This document shows, piece after piece, positions 1 through 7,513 of a DNA stretch of 32,003 nucleotides (positions are counted from its first letter, which is position 1; each line of letters starts with the position of its first letter). The notes under the pieces were generated by a model. That model was not told where the DNA came from. It was given only the letters and a program-made list of their open reading frames with translations, and made no database searches. The position numbers were made by a program, and so were the translations under genes. Origin of the DNA: a virus; IMG/VR virus record IMGVR_UViG_3300021420_000097, positions 1 through 32,003 of that record; one strand, 5' to 3'.

Positions 1-1
1 C

Positions 2-994
2 GCAGCGGCCGTTGGAGCCGCTCAGCAACAGCAGCGCACTGCTGCGGTCCCTGCACAGGCTTCCCGGCCGCCTCCCGGCCAGCCCGGACCGGCTCCAACG
101 GCCGCTGCGCCCGCCGTTCCGCAGCCACAGGGGCCGCCCGGACCGGCTCCTACGGCTGCCGTTCCGCAGCCCAGTGCCAGCATACGGCCGAACTTCACGC
201 CTCAGGATATGGACCGGCTGAGTCAGCTCGGTACTGAAATGGGCGACCTTAACAAAAGCATAGACACGGTTGGGAAAAGGTCTGATATTGGTCTGGGCAG
301 CAAAAAAGCCTTAATCGCACCGCTTCAGAAGCAAATCGATGCCAAGCAAGGCGAAATCGATCGCATCCGTGACAATGTACGTCAAGCGCAAGCCACTTTC
401 GATTTGGCTGGGCAGCCGATCGGCGTTCGAAACCCGCCAGCGGTGGCAGTTGGGCGCGCTATTGGTCTTGGCGCTGGTCTTGCTACTGGTGCTATGAAGG
501 GACTCAGTGGCAAGGGGCAATTTGGCCGCGCTGTAGCGTACGGAGGGATGGAGGGCGCTGCCGGTGTTATGGTGCCCAATCTTTTCGATCTAGGAGCTGC
601 GCCAGGAACGCCGGCACGCGAGACGGCGGAACGCAATCTTGCTTTTATATCTGATCCTACAAAAATCGCGAATTGGGATTATGCTAGACGCGTCATTGCG
701 CCTGAAATGATAGGTGGTGGGGTGCTCGGAATTGCGGGTTATGGTTTTGGTAGCGGAGTTAACTCACTTTTGAACTGGCGGCGCCGACCGGCGCCATCTG
801 TTCCTGCCGCTCCTGCCGTTCCTGCCGCTTCTACTACCCCCAGTACGCCCAGTAGTAGTTATACGTGGCCGACTGATCCGGAAGCACTCAAGAGCTTGCA
901 ATCGGTTGCTTACAAAACGCCCAATGGGCAGTGGCGCGTTTATGTCGAAGGCAAGAATCGAAGGTTGCCGAAAGGATTGGAACCACGTCCGTAG
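2..994 (+). CDS. C-terminal part of a Pro/Ala-rich virion protein (5' end outside window)
   Basis: The frame is open from the window edge, so the ATG at 209 is probably internal and the gene is 5'-truncated (330 residues visible). The first ~70 residues are Gln/Pro/Ala-rich and contain a short tandem repeat. A Lys/Asp-rich, coiled-coil-like stretch (about residues 75-130) follows, then a Gly/Ala-rich hydrophobic region with possible membrane-active helices (about 145-260), then a second Pro/Ala/Ser linker and a basic C-terminus. This composition resembles internal or ejected virion proteins of podoviruses, but no family motif is recognisable. The role in DNA ejection is inferred from composition and phage context only. 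Confidence 0.6.
   Translation, partial: AAAVGAAQQQQRTAAVPAQASRPPPGQPGPAPTAAAPAVPQPQGPPGPAPTAAVPQPSASIRPNFTPQDMDRLSQLGTEMGDLNKSIDTVGKRSDIGLGSKKALIAPLQKQIDAKQGEIDRIRDNVRQAQATFDLAGQPIGVRNPPAVAVGRAIGLGAGLATGAMKGLSGKGQFGRAVAYGGMEGAAGVMVPNLFDLGAAPGTPARETAERNLAFISDPTKIANWDYARRVIAPEMIGGGVLGIAGYGFGSGVNSLLNWRRRPAPSVPAAPAVPAASTTPSTPSSSYTWPTDPEALKSLQSVAYKTPNGQWRVYVEGKNRRLPKGLEPRP
82..150 (+). repeat. Short in-frame tandem repeat (Pro/Ala linker)
   Basis: The 15-mer GCCCGGACCGGCTCC occurs at 82-96 and 136-150. Each copy is followed by closely related sequence ending in CCGTTCCGCAGCC. The period is 54 bp (18 codons), giving two copies of a GPAPTAA...AVPQP peptide. It is coding and expands the Pro-rich linker of the truncated protein. 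Confidence 0.75.
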
Positions 995-1003
995 GGATTA
1001 TAA

Positions 1004-1312
1004 ATGCTCTTGCCGTGGTTCGACTGGCCACAGAATGTCAAGACGCCGCGTGAACTGATGCTTACGCGGCTTCGTGATGGCGTGCCGCCGGAGCTTGCAG
1101 CGCGAGCGGCTGGCATTACCATGGACGAATTGAAAGACGATAAGGAAGTGGACATGGCGCTCGCGGAGGGCGAGATACTGCTTTTTGAGCGTGCACGCGA
1201 TAGCGGTGTGACCGGCGTTGTACGGGCGGCCATGCGTCGCGAAGCTAATTCGTGGATGCCAAAGGCCGAAGTTACGGTTGGGATGACTTTGGAGGACTAT
1301 TTGAGGGATTGA
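1004..1312 (+). CDS. Small HTH protein, possibly terminase small-subunit-like
   Basis: A 102-aa protein that starts 9 bp after the preceding stop, behind an AGGGA ribosome site. Residues ~25-45 (GVPPELAARAAGIT) look like a helix-turn-helix. An acidic and then basic helical region follows (AEGEILLFERARDSG, then AAMRREANSWMPK). This order, an HTH that skips to a helical segment and ends near a tryptophan, resembles short terminase small subunits. TerL lies 12 kb away, however, so the link is weak. A generic phage DNA-binding protein is an equal alternative. The 3' end overlaps the convergent minus gene by 41 bp. Confidence 0.6.
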   Translation: MLLPWFDWPQNVKTPRELMLTRLRDGVPPELAARAAGITMDELKDDKEVDMALAEGEILLFERARDSGVTGVVRAAMRREANSWMPKAEVTVGMTLEDYLRD

Positions 1313-1691
1313 ACGACGCGAGTGCGCAGCTAAGTGCGTACGCGCAACGCTTCGGGTCAATACGTGGCCCGGTCTGTCCGGCCCATTTGTTTGCAGTTGT
1401 TTTTATATCAGTGAAAAAAAGATGGGTGGCGAAAAACTTTTCTACAGGAGTCATCCATTTGCGTTCGCGTTCGTGTTTCCACAGCATTTGTCTGACGCGC
1501 TCTCGACTAGATAGATTGAAGTGATCAGCTATGCGTTGTAACGAAACGCCGTTTTTCTGCAAACGATACGCAAGGGCGCCGCGTTCATAAGCAGTTTGGG
1601 AACGGGCTACAGGTTCAGGTACGCGTTCCAGCCAATATGCTAGGATGCGTTTAGACCACGCGTCACGTGGTAAATGATTTGTTCTAATCAT
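1272..1691 (-). CDS. Sigma-70 region 4-like HTH protein
   Basis: A 139-aa protein. The central part (RLQKNGVSLQRIADHFNLSS followed by RERVRQML) matches the pattern of sigma factor region 4.2, an HTH that reads -35 elements (cf. 'I...F.VSRERVRQI'). No region 2 is present, so it cannot be a full sigma factor. A phage transcription regulator, anti-sigma partner or appropriator of RNA polymerase is more likely. I prefer the ATG at 1691, which overlaps the upstream stop as ATGATTAG and suggests coupled translation. A TTG at 1727 would add 12 residues. It is the last gene of the minus cluster and converges with the HTH gene at 1004. Confidence 0.7.
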   Translation of the reverse strand: MIRTNHLPRDAWSKRILAYWLERVPEPVARSQTAYERGALAYRLQKNGVSLQRIADHFNLSSRERVRQMLWKHERERKWMTPVEKFFATHLFFTDIKTTANKWAGQTGPRIDPKRCAYALSCALASFNPSNSPPKSSQP

Positions 1692-1890
1692 TTTGATGTA
1701 CGCGTCGTAAGAAGTCTGGAATATCAAGTGGATGATTTTGGCCAGGATATAATCCCGTCAGTGGGCTTTTACGTAGTTCTGGTCGTGCAGGAAAGAATTT
1801 CAGTTCGATTGGTTTGAGTCCTATCAAAGGATCTTGGGGTTCGACGATACCAAAGAACACGGCCGGGTGTGTTTCCCATGGCATTGTCAT
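1684..1890 (-). CDS. Hypothetical 68-aa protein
   Basis: The ATG at 1890 lies one base after the stop of the upstream gene, with AAAGG about 9 bases before it. The product is rich in Pro, aromatic residues and charge (MTMPWETHPAVFFGIVEPQD at the N-terminus, DIPDFLRRVHQND at the end). It has no recognised domain and no membrane segment. It is probably translated together with its neighbours. The function is unknown. Confidence 0.6.
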   Translation of the reverse strand: MTMPWETHPAVFFGIVEPQDPLIGLKPIELKFFPARPELRKSPLTGLYPGQNHPLDIPDFLRRVHQND

Positions 1891-1891
1891 T

Positions 1892-2374
1892 TTAATCTGC
1901 CTTTCCCAGGGCGCGGATAGCGGCGGGTAGCGAGGAGCCTGGCTTGCTGAGCTTTTCAGCTTCCTGCGCGCACTGCTCAATTGTCTTCGTCTCGATGGCG
2001 TTGCGTTCCTCGTGCAGTCTGTTACGGTGCGCACGACACGTTGCTGCGTTTTCTTCAAGCTTCTGCACGCGGTCCGCCAGCGCGGCGAGGCGGCCGGCAG
2101 CGACCATTCTCTCAACAATGGTGATAGGCCCGTTGCAAAGCAGGGCGATCAGGTCTGCGTCTGCGATGTCGGTTATTGACGGTGCTTTTGCCCAAGCAAG
2201 TAAGATGGTGGCCAAATCTAGCGCAGCTTCTTTGGATAGCGTCGTCATCCCTTCGTAACTGTTTATGTACAAGCCTCCGTTTTCTTCGTCAAATTGAACG
2301 AAGTCACCTTCTGAGTCGCATTGCGGCGATGCTTTAATTTCGTGCCTTCCGTATTCGTCAATTTTGTGTGTCAT
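1892..2374 (-). CDS. Hypothetical protein with C-terminal coiled coil
   Basis: A 160-aa protein. The ATG at 2374 is chosen because it overlaps the stop of the 36-aa peptide as ATGA and has AGGTG six bases upstream; a GTG at 2383 is possible. Residues ~25-65 (FDEENGGLYINSYEGMTTLS, then ALDLATILLAWAK) form a beta hairpin plus amphipathic helix typical of small phage proteins of unknown function. Residues ~95-150 are a Glu/Arg/Lys-rich coiled coil. No catalytic motif is visible. Confidence 0.75.
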   Translation of the reverse strand: MTHKIDEYGRHEIKASPQCDSEGDFVQFDEENGGLYINSYEGMTTLSKEAALDLATILLAWAKAPSITDIADADLIALLCNGPITIVERMVAAGRLAALADRVQKLEENAATCRAHRNRLHEERNAIETKTIEQCAQEAEKLSKPGSSLPAAIRALGKAD

Positions 2375-2481
2375 GGAACGCACCTATTCAGGAGTGGATC
2401 TACTAAATGCATTAATGATGCGCCAACAAGCAGTGTAAACCAAAGCAGCAAAAGCAGCCGCCAGCTTCCATCCTTAATCAT
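2371..2481 (-). CDS. 36-aa single-span membrane peptide
   Basis: A very short gene with ATG at 2481, preceded at 8 nt by AGGA. It encodes MIKDGSWRLL, then a hydrophobic helix of about 20 residues (LLLLWFTLLVGASLM), then a short tail ending NRCVP. The stop overlaps the next start as ATGA. This makes it the first gene of the four-gene minus cluster. The function is unknown; a membrane-active or inhibitory peptide is possible. Confidence 0.6.
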   Translation of the reverse strand: MIKDGSWRLLLLLWFTLLVGASLMHLVDPLLNRCVP

Positions 2482-2575
2482 GTCATTGTTCCTAGCTGTG
2501 CATGTATGTACATTATTCCGCAGCGAAGTGCAACCCCCTAGATGTATGACAGATTTGCTGCCGACACGCAAGCTA

Positions 2576-2605
2576 TTGACGTATGACAATTCGTACTGCT
2601 ACGCT
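2576..2605 (+). promoter_or_regulatory. Candidate sigma-70 promoter for the plus block
   Basis: TTGACG (2576-2581), an 18-bp spacer and TGC-TACGCT (extended -10, hexamer 2600-2605) lie 44 bp before the gene at 2649, in the 167-bp gap between divergent genes. The -35 is 5/6 and the -10 only 3/6, helped by the TGn. The same gap holds two copies of GTATGACA (2544-2551, 2581-2588). I see no strong minus-strand promoter for the divergent cluster. Confidence 0.4.
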
Positions 2606-2648
2606 TTAGGAGACTGCTGATTCGTTCCTCTAGGAGAAGGGCCGGCTT

Positions 2649-3386
2649 ATGGTCCAAATTGTCAATCAAACCATCCTTGGCGGCGGTTTTCGGCACTACT
2701 CGGGCCTCCTGCCCTCCGTACCGGCTGACGGCGATTCAGTGGCTCGGGCATCCGTGCGGCCCTTTCACCTTGCGCCGACAAACGCGCTTGCGATCTTTCG
2801 CGGTGACATTGTTGTTTTCAACTCTGCCACAATTGGCATACAGGGGGCTGGCGACCTTCCGGCCAACATTGGTGCTCCGTCCGTCACGAGCCTTGTAATT
2901 GGCAATGGCGGCGGTTCGTTGCTCGGCAACGCTTCGATGGCACCAAATGTTTCGCGATGGGTTCCGGGTGACACTACCAGCGTCATTACGGGCCTCGTAG
3001 TGGGCTTTGGCCCACTAACGCTTTACATGGCAAAAAACGGCTTTCAGTACATTCCTGCGTCCACTGAAGGGTGGGTTTTTGTCGAGACTGATCCGCAGGT
3101 CATGATGACTGCAACGATGCCTACCGTACCCGGTACTGCGTTCAATCTCGACTTGAACAGTGGTATTGATGTGAAGGCGAATGCCAGCTTCCAAAGTACG
3201 AGGTTCGGCATTTCAGGAATGTCGCTTGATCCGACTACGATCCAAACGACTTCGACATTGCCGTTGCGAATTATCAATTCGTCGGAGCAAATCGGAAACG
3301 ATCCGACAGCGGCCGGCTTTGTTGCACAGGTCATGTTCAACGGATCGCGTCATTATCGAGGCAGTGCTGCCTTCACTGCGGATTAA
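2649..3386 (+). CDS. Phage structural protein (hypothetical virion protein)
   Basis: A 245-aa protein with a strong ribosome site (AGGAGAAGG). The sequence is Gly/Ser/Thr-rich with alternating hydrophobic residues and is predicted to be all-beta, with few charges. There is no signal peptide. The beginning (QTILGGGFRHYSG) and the end (VMFNGSRHYRGSAAFTAD) share an 'HYxG' pattern. It heads the plus block of tail and virion genes, so a minor head or tail decoration role is likely. The exact family is not recognised. Confidence 0.75.
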   Translation: MVQIVNQTILGGGFRHYSGLLPSVPADGDSVARASVRPFHLAPTNALAIFRGDIVVFNSATIGIQGAGDLPANIGAPSVTSLVIGNGGGSLLGNASMAPNVSRWVPGDTTSVITGLVVGFGPLTLYMAKNGFQYIPASTEGWVFVETDPQVMMTATMPTVPGTAFNLDLNSGIDVKANASFQSTRFGISGMSLDPTTIQTTSTLPLRIINSSEQIGNDPTAAGFVAQVMFNGSRHYRGSAAFTAD

Positions 3387-3395
3387 GGAGCAAAC

Positions 3396-3971
3396 ATGTC
3401 ACGTCTTCTCGCGATTCTTCTCGCGGCAGCGTTGCCGATTAGTGACGCAATTGCGCAAACTGTCACTTCGCAGCCGACGTTTATTCAATCGCGGCAGTGG
3501 GCAGACTTGGGCAATGGCCCGCTTGATATTCAGCCGGTTGAAGGTAACGGCAGTCTTTACTCTTCGTCCGGAACCGGCATCGGCAGTACGTCGGGCTCGT
3601 CTACTAGTTTGACGCTGACTGCGGCTCCGGCAATTCAGCCGTGCGTCGGCTGCATCATTTCCGGATCGGGGATCACGTCGGGGACGACTGTTACTGCGTT
3701 TAACGGCGTTACGAACATCACACTTTCGGCGTCGATGACTGTGCCAGCTTCGTCCGCGATTGCGTGGGGGGCTGCGTGCCCTGCGGCAACGGCTGCAAAC
3801 GTTCCTGGCGTTGCACCAGGTACGATTACGCCACTGCAATTAAGCGCGCCGCTGCAGATACGTTCCGGTATGAACAACACATTTCCGCTGTACACACAGG
3901 CACGGCTTTGTGCATACGGCGCGCAACAGAACGGGTGGACGTTCCTGTACTTCGCGATTGGTGCCCACTAA
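3396..3971 (+). CDS. Secreted beta-rich tail-fibre-like protein
   Basis: A 191-aa protein behind AAGGAG. It begins with a classical Sec signal peptide (MSRLLAILLAAALPISDAIA, predicted cut before Q21). The mature part is Ser/Thr/Gly-rich. It contains a unit of the kind found in phage fibres (CIISGSGITSGTTVTAF, then NITLSASMTV), also seen in a related form in the tailspike at 15142. Three or more Cys residues could form disulphides in the periplasm. Fibre-like sequence with an export signal is unusual. The role may be virion-associated or host-surface; neither is proven. Confidence 0.75.
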   Translation: MSRLLAILLAAALPISDAIAQTVTSQPTFIQSRQWADLGNGPLDIQPVEGNGSLYSSSGTGIGSTSGSSTSLTLTAAPAIQPCVGCIISGSGITSGTTVTAFNGVTNITLSASMTVPASSAIAWGAACPAATAANVPGVAPGTITPLQLSAPLQIRSGMNNTFPLYTQARLCAYGAQQNGWTFLYFAIGAH

Positions 3972-3983
3972 GGATGTGAGTTG

Positions 3984-5072
3984 ATGCTGTGGATCGGGCT
4001 CGCCGTGTCGCTTTGTTACATTCCGGGCTTGACCGGAGCGTACATCGCGACGCAGTGGCCTTTGTTGGCCGTGATTTTGCCTTTTGGGCTGTTGCGGAGG
4101 GGACCGTTTACAGTTTTTCATTTGCTCGGGCTTCTCTTTTTTGATTATGCGGCAGTGCACATACTTTGGAGTCCTAATCCGTACGGTTCCGTCTATGGCG
4201 TGTGGTTGCTCGCCATTTCGGCGTTGGTTGTATGGTTTGGGACCACGTTGGAAGATCCGCGTGATTTATACAAAGGATTGGCTATCGGCGCCATTTTGTC
4301 GAGCTTCGTTGCCGTGCTGCAGTTTTTCGGTATTGGCGTCGTGCCCGTTACATCAACAATGCCCGCTGGCCTGTATGTCAATAGCGTCCAACAGGGTACT
4401 GTGCTTGCTCTTGTAGCGGTCGCGTTGATGACGGAGCGCATGTGGCCGTGGATTCCGCCATTGCTGCCCGGCATTTGGCTTTCGCACTCCCGCGGCGGTG
4501 CTATTGTTTTGCTGGTAGGATTGCTTTGCTGTTGTTCGCGTCGTTTGTGGATACCGGCAGGCGTTATTGCGATGGCAGCTTCGATTTACTTGTTTTATCC
4601 GCTTTCGCCGTCCGACAGTCAACGTCTGTACATATGGCACGTTGCATGGGATAACTTGACGCTGTTTGGCTTCGGTGCTGGGGCTTTCTTCAGTGTAGTT
4701 TTCATGCACGACGGCGTTACCTTGTTTCCGGAGTACGCTCATAATGATTTTCTGCAGTTTGCCTTCGAATTCGGCATCGGTGCGGTTCTTCCTGCGATTA
4801 TCATTGGTTATGCAGTATGGCGTACGGACGTTAAAGAATGGCCCGTCGTACTGGCGTTCTGTACAGCAGCGTGTTTTTCAATGCCGCTCTCCATGCCGAT
4901 CGCTGCGTTTCTTTCTTTGGTCGCTGTGGGGCGCGTTCTTCGTGCTCATGGTCTACATGGCAGTGAGCGCAATTATCGCGGATATGATTTCTTATCGTGG
5001 GATGACACGTGCCGACTGGCAACTCGCGGCCGAAATCTTTCCGTGGCATCGCAGTATTCAGCAAAAGGCTAG
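3984..5072 (+). CDS. O-antigen ligase/polymerase-like membrane protein (Wzy_C/WaaL type)
   Basis: A 362-aa polytopic inner-membrane protein with about 10 hydrophobic segments. Family signatures of the WaaL/Wzy O-antigen ligase fold are visible: LSHSRGG at ~166-172, the R-x-x-I-W pair at ~214-218, FGFGAGAF at ~229-236, and the periplasmic-loop motif EYAHNDFLQ at ~250-258 with the conserved His. In bacteria these enzymes join or polymerise undecaprenyl-linked sugar chains on the periplasmic face. A phage copy could alter lipopolysaccharide and block superinfection (inference). The ATG at 3984 with AAGGA at 9 nt is preferred over the TTG at 3981. The last ~40 residues look like out-of-frame sequence; see the overlapping ORF at 4948. 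Confidence 0.8.
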   Translation: MLWIGLAVSLCYIPGLTGAYIATQWPLLAVILPFGLLRRGPFTVFHLLGLLFFDYAAVHILWSPNPYGSVYGVWLLAISALVVWFGTTLEDPRDLYKGLAIGAILSSFVAVLQFFGIGVVPVTSTMPAGLYVNSVQQGTVLALVAVALMTERMWPWIPPLLPGIWLSHSRGGAIVLLVGLLCCCSRRLWIPAGVIAMAASIYLFYPLSPSDSQRLYIWHVAWDNLTLFGFGAGAFFSVVFMHDGVTLFPEYAHNDFLQFAFEFGIGAVLPAIIIGYAVWRTDVKEWPVVLAFCTAACFSMPLSMPIAAFLSLVAVGRVLRAHGLHGSERNYRGYDFLSWDDTCRLATRGRNLSVASQYSAKG

Positions 5073-5079
5073 GCAATGA
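4948..5079 (+). CDS. Overlapping small membrane ORF or frame-shifted tail of the O-antigen gene
   Basis: In the +1 frame over the 3' end of the O-antigen ligase-like gene there is an ORF that looks coding. It has a hydrophobic helix (GAFFVLMVYMAVSAIIADMI, which begins before the ATG) followed by DWQLAAEIFPWHRSIQQKAR. Its stop overlaps the next start as ATGA, the rule for this operon, whereas the ligase frame ends 3 bp before that start. It is either a separate gene from ATG 4948 (43 aa, weak ribosome site) or the true C-terminus of the ligase after a +1 shift near 4910-4930. Confidence 0.4.
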   Translation: MVYMAVSAIIADMISYRGMTRADWQLAAEIFPWHRSIQQKARQ

Positions 5080-5465
5080 GCGGCGTCGATAGTGCTAATC
5101 AATTTCCGAATAGCTTCATGGCTAAAGCCGTGAAGCTGGGCGTGTCTAGGTTTGTGTCTGACGATTATCCGAATCGAATTCAGCTTCTCGAACAGAACAA
5201 TGTCAGCATTGCCGTGGCGACTGGTTTGACCGTTCCGAGCGGTGCAACGTCGCCACCGGGGACGACCGTGAATAACATACCGACATATGCGGTTATTACA
5301 GCGATTGGCGGCCCGCTGTATGCCACTTATGACGGCTCGACGCCCAGTTCTGTAAATTATGCCGTGTTGCTTGCTATGGGTGCGTCATTGCCTGTACAGG
5401 GCGAGCAAGCGCTCGTGGCGATCAAAGTTCAGGGAACGACAATGTCCGTTAGTTATTGGAGCTGA
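5076..5465 (+). CDS. Small beta-rich structural protein
   Basis: A 129-aa protein with AAAGG seven bases before ATG. It is predicted all-beta, with TYAVITAIGGPLYATYDGST and a final MSVSYW strand. The style (YATYDGS, ALVAIKV, SVSYW) is that of small phage virion or decoration proteins. No enzymatic motif is present. It sits between the O-antigen gene and a coiled-coil membrane protein and is translationally coupled to the upstream frame. Confidence 0.65.
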   Translation: MSGVDSANQFPNSFMAKAVKLGVSRFVSDDYPNRIQLLEQNNVSIAVATGLTVPSGATSPPGTTVNNIPTYAVITAIGGPLYATYDGSTPSSVNYAVLLAMGASLPVQGEQALVAIKVQGTTMSVSYWS

Positions 5466-5469
5466 ATAG

Positions 5470-6018
5470 TTGGTAAGCCCTAAAAAATTAAACACGGCGA
5501 ACGTGACCAGTAAAAAACAACACTCGGGGTTAGTTAACGGCTGGACCTTTAATACGTTACAGGCTCACATAACGGCTCTGATTGATGCTAATATGCTCCT
5601 AAATGATCGCATTGATACGGAAAGACAACGATTCAACGATGAAAGGGATAGACGATATTCAGAAGTCAATACTGAACGTGAAAAAGCCCTAAAAATCAAG
5701 GAAGAAGCCGACAAAGCCGCGCTTGGTTTGGCGCGAGAAATACAGAGCTACAAAGACGAGAAGGCTAATCAATTGCGTGAGCAGATCAGCGGCGAGCGTG
5801 GCACCTACGCCAGCAAGGATGACTTGTCTGCTGCAACTCGCGAGATCGGCGCTATCATAGCTCCACTCACAGCGTTTGTATCTTCGCAGCGAGGTGAGCA
5901 GATCGGAGGAACGCAGGCGATCAGCAGGATGTTATCGATCATCGCCGTGCTTACAGGATTATCGACGATAATTTCCGCAGTGGTCGGCGTGACCGTTCTT
6001 ATTCGATCTGTACATTAA
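5470..6018 (+). CDS. Coiled-coil protein with C-terminal transmembrane anchor
   Basis: A 182-aa protein. It starts with TTG, supported by GGAG at eight bases and by the absence of a better start. Residues ~35-115 form a long charged coiled coil (DRIDTERQRFNDERDRRYSE). The last ~30 residues are a hydrophobic helix (IIAVLTGLSTIISAVVGVTV) ending RSVH. This layout (cytoplasmic coil plus tail anchor) is common in phage membrane proteins near tail or lysis genes, and the function is unknown. The DNA here is more A-rich than its neighbours, which hints at separate acquisition. Confidence 0.75.
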   Translation: MVSPKKLNTANVTSKKQHSGLVNGWTFNTLQAHITALIDANMLLNDRIDTERQRFNDERDRRYSEVNTEREKALKIKEEADKAALGLAREIQSYKDEKANQLREQISGERGTYASKDDLSAATREIGAIIAPLTAFVSSQRGEQIGGTQAISRMLSIIAVLTGLSTIISAVVGVTVLIRSVH

Positions 6019-6030
6019 CGGAAGATTAAA

Positions 6031-6111
6031 ATGACGCCGTTGTTGATCGTGCTCGCAATTTCAGTTTGTATCATTGTTTTGGGGATTTTGCTGGTTGTTT
6101 TCGACAAGTAA
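6031..6111 (+). CDS. 26-aa membrane peptide
   Basis: ATG at 6031 follows GGAAGA by 7 nt. The whole product is one hydrophobic helix (MTPLLIVLAISVCIIVLGIL and on) ending FDK. It sits directly after the tail-anchored coiled-coil gene. The function is unknown. The good ribosome site and the uninterrupted membrane helix are the only evidence. Confidence 0.5.
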   Translation: MTPLLIVLAISVCIIVLGILLVVFDK

Positions 6112-6159
6112 AGTGTTAAGGTAGATTCGTAGAGCGGCAAACGAAGGAGCAAAAGGACT

Positions 6160-6729
6160 ATGACCCTAAAAACAGATCTTGAGCGTACAATCGCCAATTT
6201 GACGGGACTGGAGAACGCGGCTCGAACGCTGAAAAATCAGAACTTTGCCGATATCGTGCTGTCGGCGCGTGGGCGACTGTCGCAACTTACTGAGCATCCG
6301 GATATCGATACGGTGCAGCGGCATTTGAGCGGCGAGCCCGAGCAAGGTGGCGGAACTCACCTGAAAGAGCTGCTTGATCGCGCTCACGACAGTCTGAAAG
6401 AGGCGCGGGAGGCTGTTGACAAAGTTCCCAAGGCCGAATCTGATACGGGGGCCGTAAATCCTAAGTTGTTTCCGCCGGTCAATGAGCTGCGTGAACTGCC
6501 GAAGGCTGAACCAGACAATCCGATCGGGCAGCTGTTTGAACCGCCGTCGCATCCCGCGAGCGGCTTGCCAAACGGACTTTTGCATCGCAATGCGGTTGGG
6601 AAACTGTTCGAAGTTCGTGACGGAACATGGATTCCCGCGAAGGCCGAAAAGCAGCCGTTTCCAAATCCGGATGCGGGTACGTCGGCACAATATCATGACC
6701 CGCGTTCAGGACAGGGCACGCCACAGTAA
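6160..6729 (+). CDS. Hypothetical helical protein with Pro-rich C-terminus
   Basis: A 189-aa protein with AAGGAG and a second AAGGA before ATG. Residues 1-85 are charged and helical (LERTIANLTGLENAARTLKN, then LLDRAHDSLKEAREAVDKV). Residues 90-189 are Pro/Gly/Asn-rich and look disordered. No transmembrane segment or signal is present. It lies within the accessory plus block and resembles no family I can name. Confidence 0.65.
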   Translation: MTLKTDLERTIANLTGLENAARTLKNQNFADIVLSARGRLSQLTEHPDIDTVQRHLSGEPEQGGGTHLKELLDRAHDSLKEAREAVDKVPKAESDTGAVNPKLFPPVNELRELPKAEPDNPIGQLFEPPSHPASGLPNGLLHRNAVGKLFEVRDGTWIPAKAEKQPFPNPDAGTSAQYHDPRSGQGTPQ

Positions 6730-6739
6730 GAGGTGAAAC

Positions 6740-7072
6740 ATGGGAACGCGATTTTGCGGTCATAAAACGGGGTTCAATCCTACCGGCGAGAACGACATTA
6801 CGCCGAACTTCATGGGGCCTCCCGCCACCAAGTTCGGCGGCCGGCCGGCGGTGCCCAAGGGGCCTCTCAAACGCTTCCCTGGAGCTACGGCCGACATTAG
6901 CTCGGGCAACAGGCGCCTGGCAAAGTCGAAGCACGGGGATGGTGGCGGCGATGGTGTCACGTACCGTGGCTCTACCGCGTTTGGCAATCGCGAGGGCGGC
7001 ATGCGCTCGGGACGCAAGCCTGGCGGTATGGACGGCAAGCGCTCGCGTAGCATGGCCGACAACAAAAAGTAG
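6740..7072 (+). CDS. Basic Gly/Arg-rich hypothetical protein
   Basis: A 110-aa protein behind AGAGGTG. It is very rich in Gly, Arg, Lys and Pro (for example GGMRSGRKPGGMDGKRSRSM) and probably disordered. Short basic proteins like this occur near phage structural genes and may bind DNA or capsid (inference). The long antisense ORF across it is Ala/Arg-rich shadow sequence. Confidence 0.6.
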   Translation: MGTRFCGHKTGFNPTGENDITPNFMGPPATKFGGRPAVPKGPLKRFPGATADISSGNRRLAKSKHGDGGGDGVTYRGSTAFGNREGGMRSGRKPGGMDGKRSRSMADNKK

Positions 7073-7078
7073 GTCGAC

Positions 7079-7513
7079 ATGACCTTCTATAGGCCTGGCG
7101 GCAATAACAAGGCGATCAACCGCCAATATGATTGTGTGTACGGCGATGCCATTGGCCTCGCTACGGGTTGGTTGCCCGTCAACAAAGGAGATACAATCGC
7201 CGTCAACATTGCTCGCGCGTCTATCGCTTTTAGTTCTGCGGCGTCGAGTGTCGTTACTATGTCGCCGGTTGCGCCTGAGGCGACAGTGTTGATGGAAATG
7301 CGCATGTTTGGCGTGGATCAGAACTCGCAAAGTCCGAACGCTGGCATGTGGCCCGCAGATCAGTGGCAGAACATGGTAGTTGCCACGTCACGGAGGGCGC
7401 ATCGTTCAGGGTGGATGCGACTGCGTATTTTGAATATCAACAACGGGGATGGAACTGGCGTTAACATGGCGATGCAGATTTCGCGTACGGGTGACGTAGG
7501 AGCGCAAACGTGA
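7079..7513 (+). CDS. Hypothetical beta-rich structural protein
   Basis: A 144-aa protein, with AGG 5 bases before ATG. It begins MTFYRPGGNNKAINRQYDCV and has many alternating hydrophobic residues and no Cys cluster, consistent with a beta-sandwich virion protein. Its stop overlaps the next start as GTGA. The function is not recognised; its position between virion-like genes suggests a structural role. Confidence 0.65.
   Translation: MTFYRPGGNNKAINRQYDCVYGDAIGLATGWLPVNKGDTIAVNIARASIAFSSAASSVVTMSPVAPEATVLMEMRMFGVDQNSQSPNAGMWPADQWQNMVVATSRRAHRSGWMRLRILNINNGDGTGVNMAMQISRTGDVGAQT

Noticed and set aside
209-994. Complete gene starting at ATG 209
   Set aside because: The frame is open from position 2 and the upstream residues form the same Pro/Ala linker; no ribosome site before 209. 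Treated as internal Met of a truncated gene.
6479-7330. 283-aa minus ORF
   Set aside because: It is Ala/Arg/His-rich antisense sequence over three plus genes with good ribosome sites or overlaps; no protein-like pattern.
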